The notes under the pieces are model-generated. The model was not told the DNA's origin and made no database searches. It was given only the letters and a program-made list of their open reading frames with translations. This document shows, in pieces, positions 29,695 through 38,778 of a stretch of 64,000 nucleotides of DNA. A program made the position numbers and the translations under genes. The DNA is from Bradyrhizobium diazoefficiens (lineage in GTDB: Bacteria; Pseudomonadota; Alphaproteobacteria; Rhizobiales; Xanthobacteraceae), in contig NZ_JAFCKW010000018.1 of assembly GCF_018129965.1 (NCBI RefSeq), positions 51,143 through 115,142 of the forward strand. The letters are read 5' to 3'. The first letter of the stretch is position 1. The number at the start of each line of letters is the position of its first letter.

Positions 29695-30735
29695 TCAGGC
29701 CGACCAGGGCTCCGCTTCGGCCGTGCTCTTTGCCTTGCTGGACACCGGAGCCTCGCCGATCACATCCACCAGCGCGCGCAGCGCTTCCTTGACGCCTTCG
29801 CCGGTGATGCCCGACATCAGCAGCGGGGTCTTCTTGGCGGCGCGCTTGAGCCGGTCCTTCTGCTTCTTCAACTCGTCAGGCTCGACCGCGTCGATCTTGT
29901 TCAGCGCGACGATCTCGATCTTGTCGGTCAGGAGGCCGCCATAGGCATCGAGTTCGTTGCGCACCGTCTTGTAGGCCTTGCCCGCATGTTCGCAGGTGGC
30001 ATCGACGAGATGCAGCAGCACGCGGCAGCGCTCGACATGGCCGAGGAAGCGGTCGCCGAGACCGGTGCCTTCATGCGCGCCTTCGATCAGGCCGGGAATG
30101 TCGGCGAGCACGAACTCGCGCCCGTCGGAATTCACGACGCCGAGCTGCGGATGCAGCGTGGTGAAGGGATAGTCGGCGATCTTCGGCCGCGCCGCGCTGA
30201 CCTTGGACAGGAACGTCGATTTGCCGGCATTGGGCATGCCGACCAGGCCGGCATCCGCGATCAGCTTCAGGCGCAGCCAGATCCAGCGCTCTTCGCCGGG
30301 CTGGCCGGGATTGGCGTTGCGCGGCGCGCGGTTGGTCGAGGTTTTGAAATGCGCGTTGCCGAAGCCGCCATTGCCGCCCTCGGCCAGCACGAATTTCTCG
30401 CCGACATCGGTGAAGTCGTGGATCAGCGTCTCGCGGTCTTCGTCGAAGATCTGCGTGCCCAGGGGCACTTTCAGCACGATCGACTTGCCGTTGGCGCCGT
30501 GGCGGTCCGAGCCTGAACCGTTCTCGCCCTTCTGCGCCTTGAAATGCTGCTGGTAGCGATAGTCGATCAGCGTGTTGAGGCCGTCGGCGACCTCGATGAT
30601 GACATTGCCGCCGCGGCCGCCATTGCCGCCGGACGGACCGCCGAATTCGATGAACTTCTCGCGGCGGAACGCCACGCAGCCGTTCCCGCCGTCACCGGAG
30701 CGGATATAGACCTTTGCTTCGTCGAGGAATTTCAT
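29695..30735 (-). CDS. obgE: Obg-family GTPase CgtA/ObgE
   Basis: Essential ribosome-associated GTPase. The 346-residue protein has the glycine-rich Obg domain (about 1-158, with GGNGGRGG and GSDRHGANGK), then the GTPase domain with G1 GMPNAGKST, G3 DIPGLIEGA, G4 NKID and G5 SGITG. The C-terminal tail is short, as in other rhizobia. It precedes proB in the ancestral order; two genes are inserted between them in this genome. Confidence 0.97.
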   Translation of the reverse strand: MKFLDEAKVYIRSGDGGNGCVAFRREKFIEFGGPSGGNGGRGGNVIIEVADGLNTLIDYRYQQHFKAQKGENGSGSDRHGANGKSIVLKVPLGTQIFDEDRETLIHDFTDVGEKFVLAEGGNGGFGNAHFKTSTNRAPRNANPGQPGEERWIWLRLKLIADAGLVGMPNAGKSTFLSKVSAARPKIADYPFTTLHPQLGVVNSDGREFVLADIPGLIEGAHEGTGLGDRFLGHVERCRVLLHLVDATCEHAGKAYKTVRNELDAYGGLLTDKIEIVALNKIDAVEPDELKKQKDRLKRAAKKTPLLMSGITGEGVKEALRALVDVIGEAPVSSKAKSTAEAEPWSA

Positions 30736-30837
30736 GAGCCATAGGTAGGCCAGCCGGTCCCGCGCGGCAACCCGGGCTTTCCCCTGAATCGGCCGAAATC
30801 CTGCGAATTTCGGCCCTTGCTTAACCCCGGGGCAACC

Positions 30838-31317
30838 TCAGGCCGGCCTTCGCCGGATCAGGAATTTCTGCATCCCCTCCAGCACCAGCTCCTTGCGCTG
30901 GTTGAAGACGGTGCTTTTGAGCGTCACAGCGCCGGTGGAGCGTCCCGGCACTAACTCGGTGACCTCCAGCGCGGGGTAGATGGTGTCGTCGGCAAATACT
31001 GGTTTGAGGAACCGGCTCGATTGCTCGAGGAAACCGACCAGGGAGTCCTCGACCATGAACGGAAACAGGCCGGCGCCGGGCGCGGTGTGGATCAGGGTCT
31101 GGAAGCCGTGCGCCAGCAGATGCGGCATGCCGCGGCTGCGGCAATACTCCATGTCGTAATGCACCGGATGGGTGTCGCCGCTCGCGGTCTGGAACGCGGC
31201 GAACACCGCCGTGGTCTGGGTGCGGCTCGGGATCACGAAGCGTTCGCCGACGACGAAATCCTCAAACCAGCGTTGCGCGGGGATCATGCGATGCCGGGTC
31301 GGGTCGAAGTCGGTCAT
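30838..31317 (-). CDS. MaoC-like dehydratase family protein
   Basis: A 159-residue hot-dog-fold protein. The MaoC/R-hydratase signature is seen in TASGDTHPVHYD with Asp and His at the expected catalytic spacing, followed by AHGFQTLIHTA. The residues FLKPVFADDTIYPALEVTELVPGRSTG form the second half of the hot-dog. The ATG at 31317 starts MTDFDPTRHRM and has GGAG-like sequence upstream. Probably an acyl-CoA hydratase of unknown chain specificity. Confidence 0.88.
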   Translation of the reverse strand: MTDFDPTRHRMIPAQRWFEDFVVGERFVIPSRTQTTAVFAAFQTASGDTHPVHYDMEYCRSRGMPHLLAHGFQTLIHTAPGAGLFPFMVEDSLVGFLEQSSRFLKPVFADDTIYPALEVTELVPGRSTGAVTLKSTVFNQRKELVLEGMQKFLIRRRPA

Positions 31318-31447
31318 GTCTGGCTCCTTTCTCGGCTCTCTCGTTCGCGGGCGCCTATCGGTAGCGCGCCTCGACGCGTGCGACAATCCGTTCAATTCGG
31401 TACGAGCGGGCTTGTCGCGGGCGCTCACGTCATTAAAACGGCGCGCA

Positions 31448-32362
31448 ATGCCCTTCTTCAAAAATCTCTCCGCCTATGACGAGCGCTCCGCGCGCCTGGC
31501 CGGCATCGCGCTGATGCTGCTGTCGATCTTCATGTTCTCGTTCGGCGACGCCATGGGCAAGTTCCTGGTCGGCACGTATTCGGTGGGGCAGCTGCTGTTC
31601 CTGCGCGCCTGCGCGGCGCTGCTGCTGCTGTTGCCGATGATCTGGACGCAGCGTCACCAGTTCCTGCATCTGGAGCGGCCGCGCCTGCAGCTGTTTCGCG
31701 TCGTGCTGTCGACGCTGGAAGTGGCGGCGTTCTTCCTCGCGACGGTCTATCTGCCGCTTGCGGACGTCATCACCTATTATCTCGCCGGTCCCATCTTCGT
31801 CACCGCGATGTCGGCGATCTTCCTGCGCGAAAAGGTCGGCTGGCGGCGCTGGACCGCGATCCTGATCGGCTTCTGCGGCGTGCTGATCGCGCTGCGGCCG
31901 TCGGCGCAGACCGTCAGCCTGCCGGCGCTGATCGCGCTCGGCGGCAGCCTGTCATTCGCGACCTTGATGCTGATCACGCGCAGCCTGCGCAAGACGCCCG
32001 ACATCGTGATGGCCTCCTCGCAATTTGTCGGCACGTTCCTGCTCGGCGCCGTGCTGTCGGCCTTCCACTGGGTGCCGCCGACACCGGGCAGCCTCGTGAT
32101 TTTTGCGGCGGCCGGACTCATTTCGGTGACCGCGCTGTTCTGCGTCAACCGTTCGCTGAAGCTCGCGCCGGCGAGCGTCGTGGTGCCGTATCAATATTCG
32201 ATGATCGTCTGGGCCGTGATCTTCGGCTTCGTCGTGTTCGGCGATGTGCCGCAGGTCGCAACGATCGTCGGCGCCGCCATCATCATCGGCGCCGGGTTCT
32301 ATATTTACCTGCGCGAGCGCGACCTGGGGCGCCCGAGTGCGGACGTGAATCCGCCGGTGTAG
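31448..32362 (+). CDS. DMT-superfamily (EamA) transporter
   Basis: An integral membrane protein of 304 residues with about ten hydrophobic segments arranged as two EamA repeats (about 17-145 and 155-295). It begins with a short polar N-terminus (MPFFKNLSAYDERSARLAG). SVVVPYQYSMIVWAVIFGFVVFGD near the C-terminus is typical of the second EamA repeat. The substrate is unknown. I chose the ATG at 31448; the upstream in-frame extension overlaps the opposite-strand MaoC leader. Confidence 0.9.
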   Translation: MPFFKNLSAYDERSARLAGIALMLLSIFMFSFGDAMGKFLVGTYSVGQLLFLRACAALLLLLPMIWTQRHQFLHLERPRLQLFRVVLSTLEVAAFFLATVYLPLADVITYYLAGPIFVTAMSAIFLREKVGWRRWTAILIGFCGVLIALRPSAQTVSLPALIALGGSLSFATLMLITRSLRKTPDIVMASSQFVGTFLLGAVLSAFHWVPPTPGSLVIFAAAGLISVTALFCVNRSLKLAPASVVVPYQYSMIVWAVIFGFVVFGDVPQVATIVGAAIIIGAGFYIYLRERDLGRPSADVNPPV

Positions 32363-32364
32363 CT

Positions 32365-32395
32365 CTTACCCTCCCCTCCAGGGGAGGGTGGTAAG
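32365..32395. terminator. Hairpin between convergent genes
   Basis: CTTACCCTCCCCT and AGGGGAGGGTGGTAAG form a strong stem with a two-base loop, directly after the transporter stop and ahead of the stop of the minus-strand acetyltransferase. No long T-run is present, so it may be one of the genus's palindromic repeats acting as a shared terminator. Confidence 0.55.
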
Positions 32396-32404
32396 CGCCT
32401 CCGC

Positions 32405-33019
32405 CTACCTCACCCGTCGCGCGCTGCTCCAGCTCTTCAGCGACGACCACACGCCGCGCGATAGCCGGAAGCAGTCCACCGGCGTCGACGATCCCAGCGC
32501 CAGGAAGCGATGCAACTGCACGCCGTTCCACTGGAAGCCGCACTTCTCCAGCACCTTGCGCGAGGCCGGGTTGGTGACGCGCGCGCCGGCATAGAGGTGA
32601 TCCTCCTCGAACTCCTCGAAAAAGAAGTCGATCGCGCCGCGCGCGGCTTCGGTCGCAAAGCCCCGGCCCCAATGCTCGACGCCGAGCCAGTAGCCGAGTT
32701 CGGCCTCGCCTGGCGTGGCACAGTTGATGGAGACCATGCCCACCGGGCCGCTGTCGTGCTCGATCAGGAACACGGTCTCGCTGCCGAGCGCGGCGGTGGC
32801 GCGGATGAAGGCGACGGCGTCGTCCTGCGAATAGGGATGCGGCAGGCGGCGGGTGTTTTCGGCGACGCGGCGGTCATTGGCGAGCCGGGCGATGGTCTTG
32901 ACGTCGGCCAATGTCGGCCGCCGCAAGGTCAGCCGCTCGGTGGCGACGACGCTGGGTCTCGCCTCAGCCAAGGTCGCGCTCGTAAAATCCTGCAACATGT
33001 CCGGCTCCGTCGAAGTCAC
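32405..33019 (-). CDS. GNAT-family N-acetyltransferase (RimJ-like)
   Basis: A 204-residue acetyltransferase of the acetyltransf_3 type. Visible features are TERLTLRRPTLADV at the start of the fold, LGYWLGVEHWGRGFATEA (the acetyl-CoA loop) and NPASRKVLEKCGFQW. These are typical for RimJ/RimL-like proteins that acetylate ribosomal proteins or small amines. Substrate unknown. The start could be at 33019 or at the internal ATG at 32998 (MLQDFT). Confidence 0.88.
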   Translation of the reverse strand: MTSTEPDMLQDFTSATLAEARPSVVATERLTLRRPTLADVKTIARLANDRRVAENTRRLPHPYSQDDAVAFIRATAALGSETVFLIEHDSGPVGMVSINCATPGEAELGYWLGVEHWGRGFATEAARGAIDFFFEEFEEDHLYAGARVTNPASRKVLEKCGFQWNGVQLHRFLALGSSTPVDCFRLSRGVWSSLKSWSSARRVR

Positions 33020-33049
33020 TCAAGTCAAAAGTGAGCAAAGCAAACGAAA

Positions 33050-33074
33050 GGGGAGGCCGGTTTCCCGCCTCCCC
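33050..33074 (-). terminator. Probable terminator after rpmA
   Basis: GGGGAGGC and GCCTCCCC form a stem; on the minus strand it is followed by TTTCGTTTGCTTTG. It lies about 80 bases after the rpmA stop. A second GC-rich hairpin with one mismatch lies at 33103-33139. Confidence 0.55.
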
Positions 33075-33155
33075 CTGGAGCCTTCGATCTCTGGGATCTC
33101 GAGGACTCCGCCGGTTCGGTCAGGGACCCGGCGGACTCCAGATTTGATCCACCGT

Positions 33156-33425
33156 CTATTCAGCCGCCTCTGCGAGCGGGAGTACCGATACAAAGGTGCG
33201 GCCGTTGGCTTTGGCCTGGAACGTCACGCGACCCTCGATCTTGGCAAACAGAGTGTGGTCCGTGCCCATGCCGACATTAAGGCCGGGATGCCAGGTGGTG
33301 CCGCGCTGACGCGCAATGATGTTGCCGGGAATGACGACTTCCCCGCCGAACGCCTTGATCCCGAGGCGCTTGCCCTTGGAATCGCGACCGTTACGCGATG
33401 AACCGCCTGCTTTTTTGTGAGCCAT
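33156..33425 (-). CDS. rpmA: 50S ribosomal protein L27
   Basis: An 89-residue ribosomal protein near the peptidyl transferase centre. The start MAHKKAGGSSRNGRDS and the segments GGEVVIPGNIIARQRGT and GVGMGTDHTLFA-type sequence GMGTDHTLFAKIEG are diagnostic. No N-terminal cleavable extension is present. It follows rplU in the usual operon. Confidence 0.98.
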   Translation of the reverse strand: MAHKKAGGSSRNGRDSKGKRLGIKAFGGEVVIPGNIIARQRGTTWHPGLNVGMGTDHTLFAKIEGRVTFQAKANGRTFVSVLPLAEAAE

Positions 33426-33522
33426 GGCTCGTCTCCGAAGTCCTGAAGTGGTCTAGATCAATTCCTTGACGGAATCATTTCACAATTTCTCACGCATCAC
33501 ATCGTGAAGTGGCGTGATCAAC

Positions 33523-33915
33523 TTATGCGGCGTCGGCTTCGTCCTTGGCCGTCTCCTTGACGACCTTCTCCCGCTTCGGACGCGGCCCCTTGGTGGGCTT
33601 GGCGCCGTCGGTCAGGATCTCGCTGATGCGCAGCACCGTGATCTCGTCGCGGTAGCCGCGCTTGCGGCGCGAATTCTTGCGGCGGCGCTTCTTGAACGCG
33701 ATGACCTTCGGTCCGCGCTTGTGGTCGAGCACCTCGACGGCCACGGAGGCACCGGCCACCGTCGGCAGGCCCAGGATCGGCGTGTCGCCGCCGACCACCA
33801 GAACCTCGGTCAATTGGATGATCGAGCCGACTTCGCCTTCGATCTTGCCTACTTCCAGGACATCATCCGGAACGACGCGGTACTGCCGGCCGCCGGTTTT
33901 GATGACTGCGAACAT
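33523..33915 (-). CDS. rplU: 50S ribosomal protein L21
   Basis: A 130-residue L21 protein, recognised from MFAVIKTGGRQYRV, and the RNA-binding segment KVIAFKKRRRKNSRRKRGYRD (last part of the core). A Lys/Glu/Ala-rich C-terminal tail of about 25 residues is an alphaproteobacterial extension. It is the first gene of the rplU-rpmA pair. Confidence 0.98.
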   Translation of the reverse strand: MFAVIKTGGRQYRVVPDDVLEVGKIEGEVGSIIQLTEVLVVGGDTPILGLPTVAGASVAVEVLDHKRGPKVIAFKKRRRKNSRRKRGYRDEITVLRISEILTDGAKPTKGPRPKREKVVKETAKDEADAA

Positions 33916-34285
33916 CGTTGTTTTCCTTCGTGTTCATTCCCGGCCTCGCGACAGATTGTCGGGGCCGGCTTTTTGTCAGTCGCTATGGGTTTATTGCGAG
34001 TTTTGTGCGGGCGGGAGTTATCCCTTTGAAAAACCACGCAAAAACAAGCGGCGCGAGAAACGCCCCGCGCCGGTTGTGGGACTTATAGCCGTCGATCCCC
34101 AGGAGTCAAGGAAAAGCAGGCAAAACCGCCTGGATTTGAAGGATTTGGCCGGTTTGCCGGGCTGGCCGAATGCGGCCGGGCTTTGCAACCAACCGGTTCC
34201 CTCGCTGTTGTCCCCCGCGAATTTGGACGCGCGCAAGACACCTCAAAAGACAAGACACCTCGAAGAAACGGGCAAGGGGCTTTTC
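33916..34285. other. Intergenic region between rplU and the ROK-like gene
   Basis: Holds the promoters of two divergent genes. At 33940-33968 CCGGCC and GGCCGG bracket a stem that is followed on the plus strand by CTTTTTG. Because no plus-strand gene lies upstream, the structure is more likely part of the rplU 5' leader on the minus strand than a working terminator. Nothing else is recognisable. Confidence 0.5.
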
Positions 34286-35416
34286 ATGGCAACCGACGAG
34301 CAGGTCAAGACGACGACGGGCATCGCCCATCATGGCGCGGAGCGGCTGCCGTCGGTGGACGTCGACAGTTTCAACATCGAGCTGAAGGACGAGGATGGCT
34401 TTCTCGGCGACCGCGCCAGCAAGGGCGCGTTCCGCGACATGCTCGACCGCTGGCGCAAGCCGCTGCGCAAATCCGGCGAGGACCCGTTCGGAGACATGCC
34501 GTCGGACGAGATCAGCAAGAAGACGCTGGATGCGATCCTGGCCGGTGACGACGTCAAGGCCGCGGCGCTGGTCCATAGCGCGATCGAGGAGTTCGCCCAG
34601 GAGCTCGCCTATGTCACGCGGCGTTTCCTCAAGTCGAAGGCGTGGGCCAAAACCGAGCGCATCGTGGTCGGCGGCGGCTTTCGCGATTCCAAGCTCGGCG
34701 AACTCGCCATCGCGCGCACCGAGATCATCCTGCGCCACGAGGACATCAAGATCGAGATCGTGCCGATCCGGAATCATCCGGACGAAGCCGGCCTGCTCGG
34801 CGCACTGCATCTGGCTCCGTCGTGGATTTTCGAGGCCCATGACAGTATTCTCGCGGTCGACATCGGCGGCACCAACATCCGCTGCGGCCTGGTCGAAACC
34901 AGCTGGAAAAAGGCCAAGGACCTCTCCAAGGCCAAGGTCGTGCATTCCGATCTGTGGCGCCATGCCGATGACGAGCCGACCCGCGAGGGCGCGGTGAAGC
35001 GGCTCACCAAGATGCTGAAGGGGCTGATCACCGAAGCGGACAAGGAAGGCTTCAAGCTCGCGCCCTTCATCGGCATCGCCTGTCCCGGCGTCATCAATGC
35101 CGACGGCTCGATCGAGAAGGGCGCGCAGAACCTGCCGGGCAATTGGGAGAGCAGCAAGTTCAACCTCCCGGCGAGCCTGCTCGAGGGCATCCCCGAGATT
35201 GGCGAGCACGACACCGCGATCCTGATGCACAATGACGGCGTGGTTCAGGGCCTCTCCGAGGTGCCCTTCATGCAGGATATCGACCGCTGGGGCGTCCTCA
35301 CCATCGGCACAGGTCTCGGCAATGCCCGCTTCACCAACCGCCGCAAGGAGAGCGGCAAGGACAAGGATTCGGCCGAGAACGGGAAGAAGAAGGCCAAGGA
35401 CAGCAAGGGCGACTGA
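34286..35416 (+). CDS. ROK-family protein (glucokinase/repressor-like)
   Basis: A 376-residue protein. The C-terminal two-thirds carries an actin-like ATPase fold: AVDIGGTNIRCGLVE (phosphate 1), GIACPGVINADGSIEKG, LHMHNDG-like segment LMHNDG and LTIGTGLGNARF (adenosine/phosphate 2). The first about 170 residues are a charged region unlike usual sugar kinases and end with VVGGGFRDSKLGELA, itself a nucleotide-fold-like motif. The typical ROK zinc motif CxCGxxGC is not visible. I infer a ROK relative with unknown substrate. The C-terminus is Lys-rich (KKKAKDSKGD). Confidence 0.75.
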   Translation: MATDEQVKTTTGIAHHGAERLPSVDVDSFNIELKDEDGFLGDRASKGAFRDMLDRWRKPLRKSGEDPFGDMPSDEISKKTLDAILAGDDVKAAALVHSAIEEFAQELAYVTRRFLKSKAWAKTERIVVGGGFRDSKLGELAIARTEIILRHEDIKIEIVPIRNHPDEAGLLGALHLAPSWIFEAHDSILAVDIGGTNIRCGLVETSWKKAKDLSKAKVVHSDLWRHADDEPTREGAVKRLTKMLKGLITEADKEGFKLAPFIGIACPGVINADGSIEKGAQNLPGNWESSKFNLPASLLEGIPEIGEHDTAILMHNDGVVQGLSEVPFMQDIDRWGVLTIGTGLGNARFTNRRKESGKDKDSAENGKKKAKDSKGD

Positions 35417-35999
35417 GCGAATAGCCGCAAGTTACGTCCACCGGCCGCGCCGCTTGCTCCCGCCTCTCCCGCTCGCGGCGGGTGAGGGCTCTCACCCCAC
35501 GGGGGCACCCTCCGCAAACCCAGACAATCCCAATGCGGAGACACCCTCTCCCCGACCCTCCCCCGCGCGGGGGAGGGAGCAGATGCCGCCTGATCGCGCA
35601 AATCCACCGCCAATCCGCGTCGATACCCCCATGTGGCCCCAGGGTAACCTTGACTGGTTAGGTTAAGGACCGGATTGCATTGCGGCGCTCCGGTCACACG
35701 CTACGGTCGAATCGTCGCCTCACCTGGCCGGCGAAGCCGCCCTTCCTGGCCAGTATTTCAATGAGCGGCACCGGGACCGCCAGTGTTTACCGCGTCTGGC
35801 GGTCCCACCCCCTCTTTGCAGCCGAGTATTTTTGGTTGAATCGATGCCAGCCCGGGTCTCGGTTCAACTCTCCCGCAGGGAGAGGTCGGATCGCATCGCA
35901 AGATGCGGTCCGGGTGAGGGCTTGCGGTCTCGCCGAATGCTGCGGCCCCTCACCCCGAGGTGAAGCTCGCGCATCCGACGCAACCGGTTTCGTGACGCT
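35417..35999. repeat. Gene-free region with two palindromic repeat clusters
   Basis: No credible ORF is present. GC-rich fold-back elements lie at 35455-35590 (including CCCTCCCCCGCGCGGGGGAG) and at 35868-35970 (CTCTCCCGCAGGGAGAGG followed by CGCATCGCAAGATGCGG and CCCCTCACCCCGAGGTGAAG). Both have the look of Bradyrhizobium palindromic intergenic repeats, the second placed close to the stop of the minus-strand hydrolase gene. Confidence 0.6.
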
Positions 36000-36863
36000 T
36001 CAGCCCCACCCGATCCGCGCAAAGAACCCCGCGATCTCCGCGGCCGCGCGATCCGGATCTTCCCGATGCGGGAAGTGGCCGACGCCGGGAAACATCGCAA
36101 CATCGAGATCGCTGAACGTCTCGCGCAGCCGGTCGGTCCATTCATAGGGAAACAGCGGGTCGTGCTCGGCCCAGCGCACGCAGGTCGGCACGCTGATCGG
36201 CGGCAGCCTCACAGCCTCGCCCTTCATCATCGCAACACGCCCGGCATGCGACGCGCGATAATGCGCAAAGCCGCCGGCGAGGTTGCCCTTCTTGAAGAAA
36301 GTGTCGGCGAAATCGTCGAGCACCGCGTCGAAGGCGTCCTTGCGATGCGCCCAGCCCTTGAGGAAGTGGCTGATATAGAGCCGGCAGCTCTCGCGGCTGG
36401 CGCCGACCAGCTGCGGCGCCATCTCCATCTGGTGGAAGGACTGATACCAGATGTGGTTGAGCCGATCAGGCGCCGCCATGCGCGGCCCGATGCCGGGATG
36501 GACGAAATCGAAGAACAACAGCCCGGCCAGCCGCTCCTGCGCCGCGCGCGCCAGCAGCTGCATCACGGCCCCGCCGACGTCATGGCCGACCACGCCGAAT
36601 CGGTCGAGCCCGAGCCCGTCCATCAGCGCCAGCATGTCCGCCGCATGGCCGTCCGGCCCATAAGGCCCATCCGGCTTTTCGCTGTCGCCGAAGCCGCGCA
36701 GATCGGGCGCGATCAGCATGAAGCGGTCGGCCAGCCTGGATATCACCGGCTCCCAGGTCAGCCAGAATTCCGGCCAGCCATGCAGCAAAAGCAGCGGTTT
36801 GCCGGCTCCCGCCCGAACCAGGTGAAAATCGGCGCCATTGGCCGTGATCGACAGGTGCTCCAT
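36000..36863 (-). CDS. Alpha/beta hydrolase, epoxide hydrolase/haloacetate dehalogenase-like
   Basis: A 287-residue alpha/beta hydrolase. The oxyanion segment LLLHGWPEFW, the nucleophile motif VGHDVGG with Asp (not Ser) and the terminal GVGHFPHRED His support a dehalogenase or epoxide hydrolase mechanism. APDLRGFGDSEKP is also family-typical. I use the ATG at 36863 (MEHLSITANG) because the longer frame to 36965 adds a Lys/Arg-rich leader without homology features. Substrate unknown. It is the last gene before the tRNA and island boundary. Confidence 0.88.
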   Translation of the reverse strand: MEHLSITANGADFHLVRAGAGKPLLLLHGWPEFWLTWEPVISRLADRFMLIAPDLRGFGDSEKPDGPYGPDGHAADMLALMDGLGLDRFGVVGHDVGGAVMQLLARAAQERLAGLLFFDFVHPGIGPRMAAPDRLNHIWYQSFHQMEMAPQLVGASRESCRLYISHFLKGWAHRKDAFDAVLDDFADTFFKKGNLAGGFAHYRASHAGRVAMMKGEAVRLPPISVPTCVRWAEHDPLFPYEWTDRLRETFSDLDVAMFPGVGHFPHREDPDRAAAEIAGFFARIGWG

Positions 36864-37000
36864 GGCAGTTCCTCCCGGGGATACCCGCGCTCGGGCAAAC
36901 AGGCAGCGGATTTTCCCCTTTCGCGCCTTGTCTGGCCCGCCATCCTCGCCTATTAACGCCCCCAACCACAGGGGCCGCTGCTCCTACCATGGCGCCTTCA

Positions 37001-37090
37001 GGAGAGGTGGCAGAGTGGTTGAATGCACCGCACTCGAAATGCGGCATAGGTGCAAGCCTATCGGGGGTTCGAATCCCTCCCTCTCCGCCA
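37001..37090 (+). tRNA. tRNA-Ser (anticodon CGA)
   Basis: A 90-nt class II tRNA: acceptor GGAGAGG pairs with CCTCTCC, the anticodon stem CCGCA/TGCGG encloses the loop CTCGAAA (anticodon CGA, Ser), a long variable arm (TAGGTGCAAGCCTATC) follows, and the T-arm contains GGTTCGAATC. The encoded CCA end is at 37088-37090. An integrase gene starts 88 bases downstream, which marks this tRNA as the integration site of the element that follows. The tRNA is intact. Confidence 0.97.
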
Positions 37091-37178
37091 AAAAGCGCCG
37101 GAAACCCAGGAAATTCAAATTGTATCGATGAACTAAGGCTTTTCGAAAACGACCGGTGGTACACAGGAGTGGTCCACC

Positions 37179-38750
37179 ATGGGTATTCGAATGATCTTGC
37201 CTTGGGAAAATCCGCGCAGCCGTTTCTTCTGGTTCCGCCGGCGCGTGCCGGCGAAGTTCGCCAAGTTCGGCATGCACGGCGAAATCAAGAAGTCGCTCAA
37301 CACCACCGACTGGGACGAGGCCGTGCTTCTGTGCCAGGAGGAGAACCTGAGGCTCGAGCGCGCCTGGCGCGAGAATCTGTACGGCACGCCGCCGTCCGAT
37401 CTCTCGCACGAACAGATCACGGCCCTCGCCGGTGAGTTCTACGACGAGATGGTGGCGACACACCGCGCCAATCCCGGTCCGCCGCGGGACTGGGAGGAGG
37501 CCCTTACCAAGCACGCCAACCGCAAAAGGCCGATCGTCGGAGGCGTGTCTTGGGGATTGCATCTCTTGAGCACCTTCGGCGGTGAGGTCCGTTCGTTTCT
37601 GCAGAAGCGCGGGCTCAATCTCGTCGGCGACCAGCTTTTCGGCTTTATTCACGCCTACGTCGATGCGAAGGAGCAGGCCTCGAAGCAGCTTCTGAAGAAC
37701 GCCCGCGGGGACTACCGCCCGGACCCCGACGCCGACCGCTTTCCCAAATTCGTGCCGACCGACGCCAAGCAGGTGTTCGACAGCCTCTGGCAGGAATTCT
37801 GCGAGGCCAAGATGGTGGCGGCCTCCACAAAGAAGAAGTGGGAGCCCTACTTCCGGGCGCTGATCCGCCGTACCGGCAGCGACGACATGAGCAGGGTGAC
37901 AGAAAAGCACCTGCTGGATTGGCGCGACGCGTTGATGGCGTCCAAGCTTTCGAAGGTCACGGTGCGCGACGGGTATATCGCCGCCATGAAGGCGTTCTTC
38001 GGCTGGGCGAAGCGGATGAAGAAGCTGCCGACCGACCCTAGTTCGGAAGTGCACGTCGAAGTCAGCGACAAGCACGAAACCAAGATGCGGGGCTTCCGCG
38101 ACGACGAGGCCGATAGGATTCTATCGGCTGCCCTGGCACCTGCCAACAAGCTGATGAGCAAGGAGAACGCCGCGGCGCGGCGATGGGTGCCGTGGATCTG
38201 CGCGTACACCGGGGCGCGGGTCAACGAGATCACCCAGCTCCGCGCCAAGGACGTCAAGAAGATCGACGGAATCTGGTGCATCCACATCACTCCCGAGGCC
38301 GGTACCGTGAAGACCTCGCGGGAGCGGAACGTGCCGCTGCATCCGCATCTGCGCGAACAGGGATTCGTCGAATTCGCCCAAGCCAAGCGGGGAAATGCGC
38401 CGCTCTTCTATTCGATCGCCAGGCAACGGAATCCGGACAGGAAAAATCCGACCTATGCGAGCGTCGGCAACAAGCTTGCCGAATGGGTGCGCGGTCTCGG
38501 CATCAAGGACCCGCAGGTCAAGCCGAACCACGGCTGGCGCCACCGCTTCAAGACCGTGGGCAGGAAATCGCGAATGGACTGGTTGATTCTCGATTGCATC
38601 CAGGGGCACGCTCCCCGCACCGAGGGCGAAGGATATGGCGAGGTGACGCCGGATGTCATGTATCGCGAGATCGCGAAGCATCCGAGGTACAAGGTCGTCG
38701 CCAAGTCGGTTGACGGGAGGAAATCCAAGCCCAGCCAACTACGCGCGTAA
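37179..38750 (+). CDS. Site-specific tyrosine integrase of the island
   Basis: A 523-residue integrase adjacent to tRNA-Ser, expected to insert and excise the island by recombination at the tRNA 3' end. The N-terminus (LPWENPRSRFFWFRRRVPAK) is of the type seen in DUF6538 integrases. A core-binding region (about 200-290) precedes the catalytic domain: first Arg in TGARVNEITQLRAKDV, HGWRHRFKT (His and second Arg), and IQGHAPR (His). The nucleophile Tyr is probably in EGYGEV or in the next segment PDVMYREI. GTG/ATG choice: the ATG at 37179 lies after GGAGTGG. Confidence 0.92.
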   Translation: MGIRMILPWENPRSRFFWFRRRVPAKFAKFGMHGEIKKSLNTTDWDEAVLLCQEENLRLERAWRENLYGTPPSDLSHEQITALAGEFYDEMVATHRANPGPPRDWEEALTKHANRKRPIVGGVSWGLHLLSTFGGEVRSFLQKRGLNLVGDQLFGFIHAYVDAKEQASKQLLKNARGDYRPDPDADRFPKFVPTDAKQVFDSLWQEFCEAKMVAASTKKKWEPYFRALIRRTGSDDMSRVTEKHLLDWRDALMASKLSKVTVRDGYIAAMKAFFGWAKRMKKLPTDPSSEVHVEVSDKHETKMRGFRDDEADRILSAALAPANKLMSKENAAARRWVPWICAYTGARVNEITQLRAKDVKKIDGIWCIHITPEAGTVKTSRERNVPLHPHLREQGFVEFAQAKRGNAPLFYSIARQRNPDRKNPTYASVGNKLAEWVRGLGIKDPQVKPNHGWRHRFKTVGRKSRMDWLILDCIQGHAPRTEGEGYGEVTPDVMYREIAKHPRYKVVAKSVDGRKSKPSQLRA

Positions 38751-38778
38751 TGGATTTCGCAGTAGCTGCAGGGCAAGT

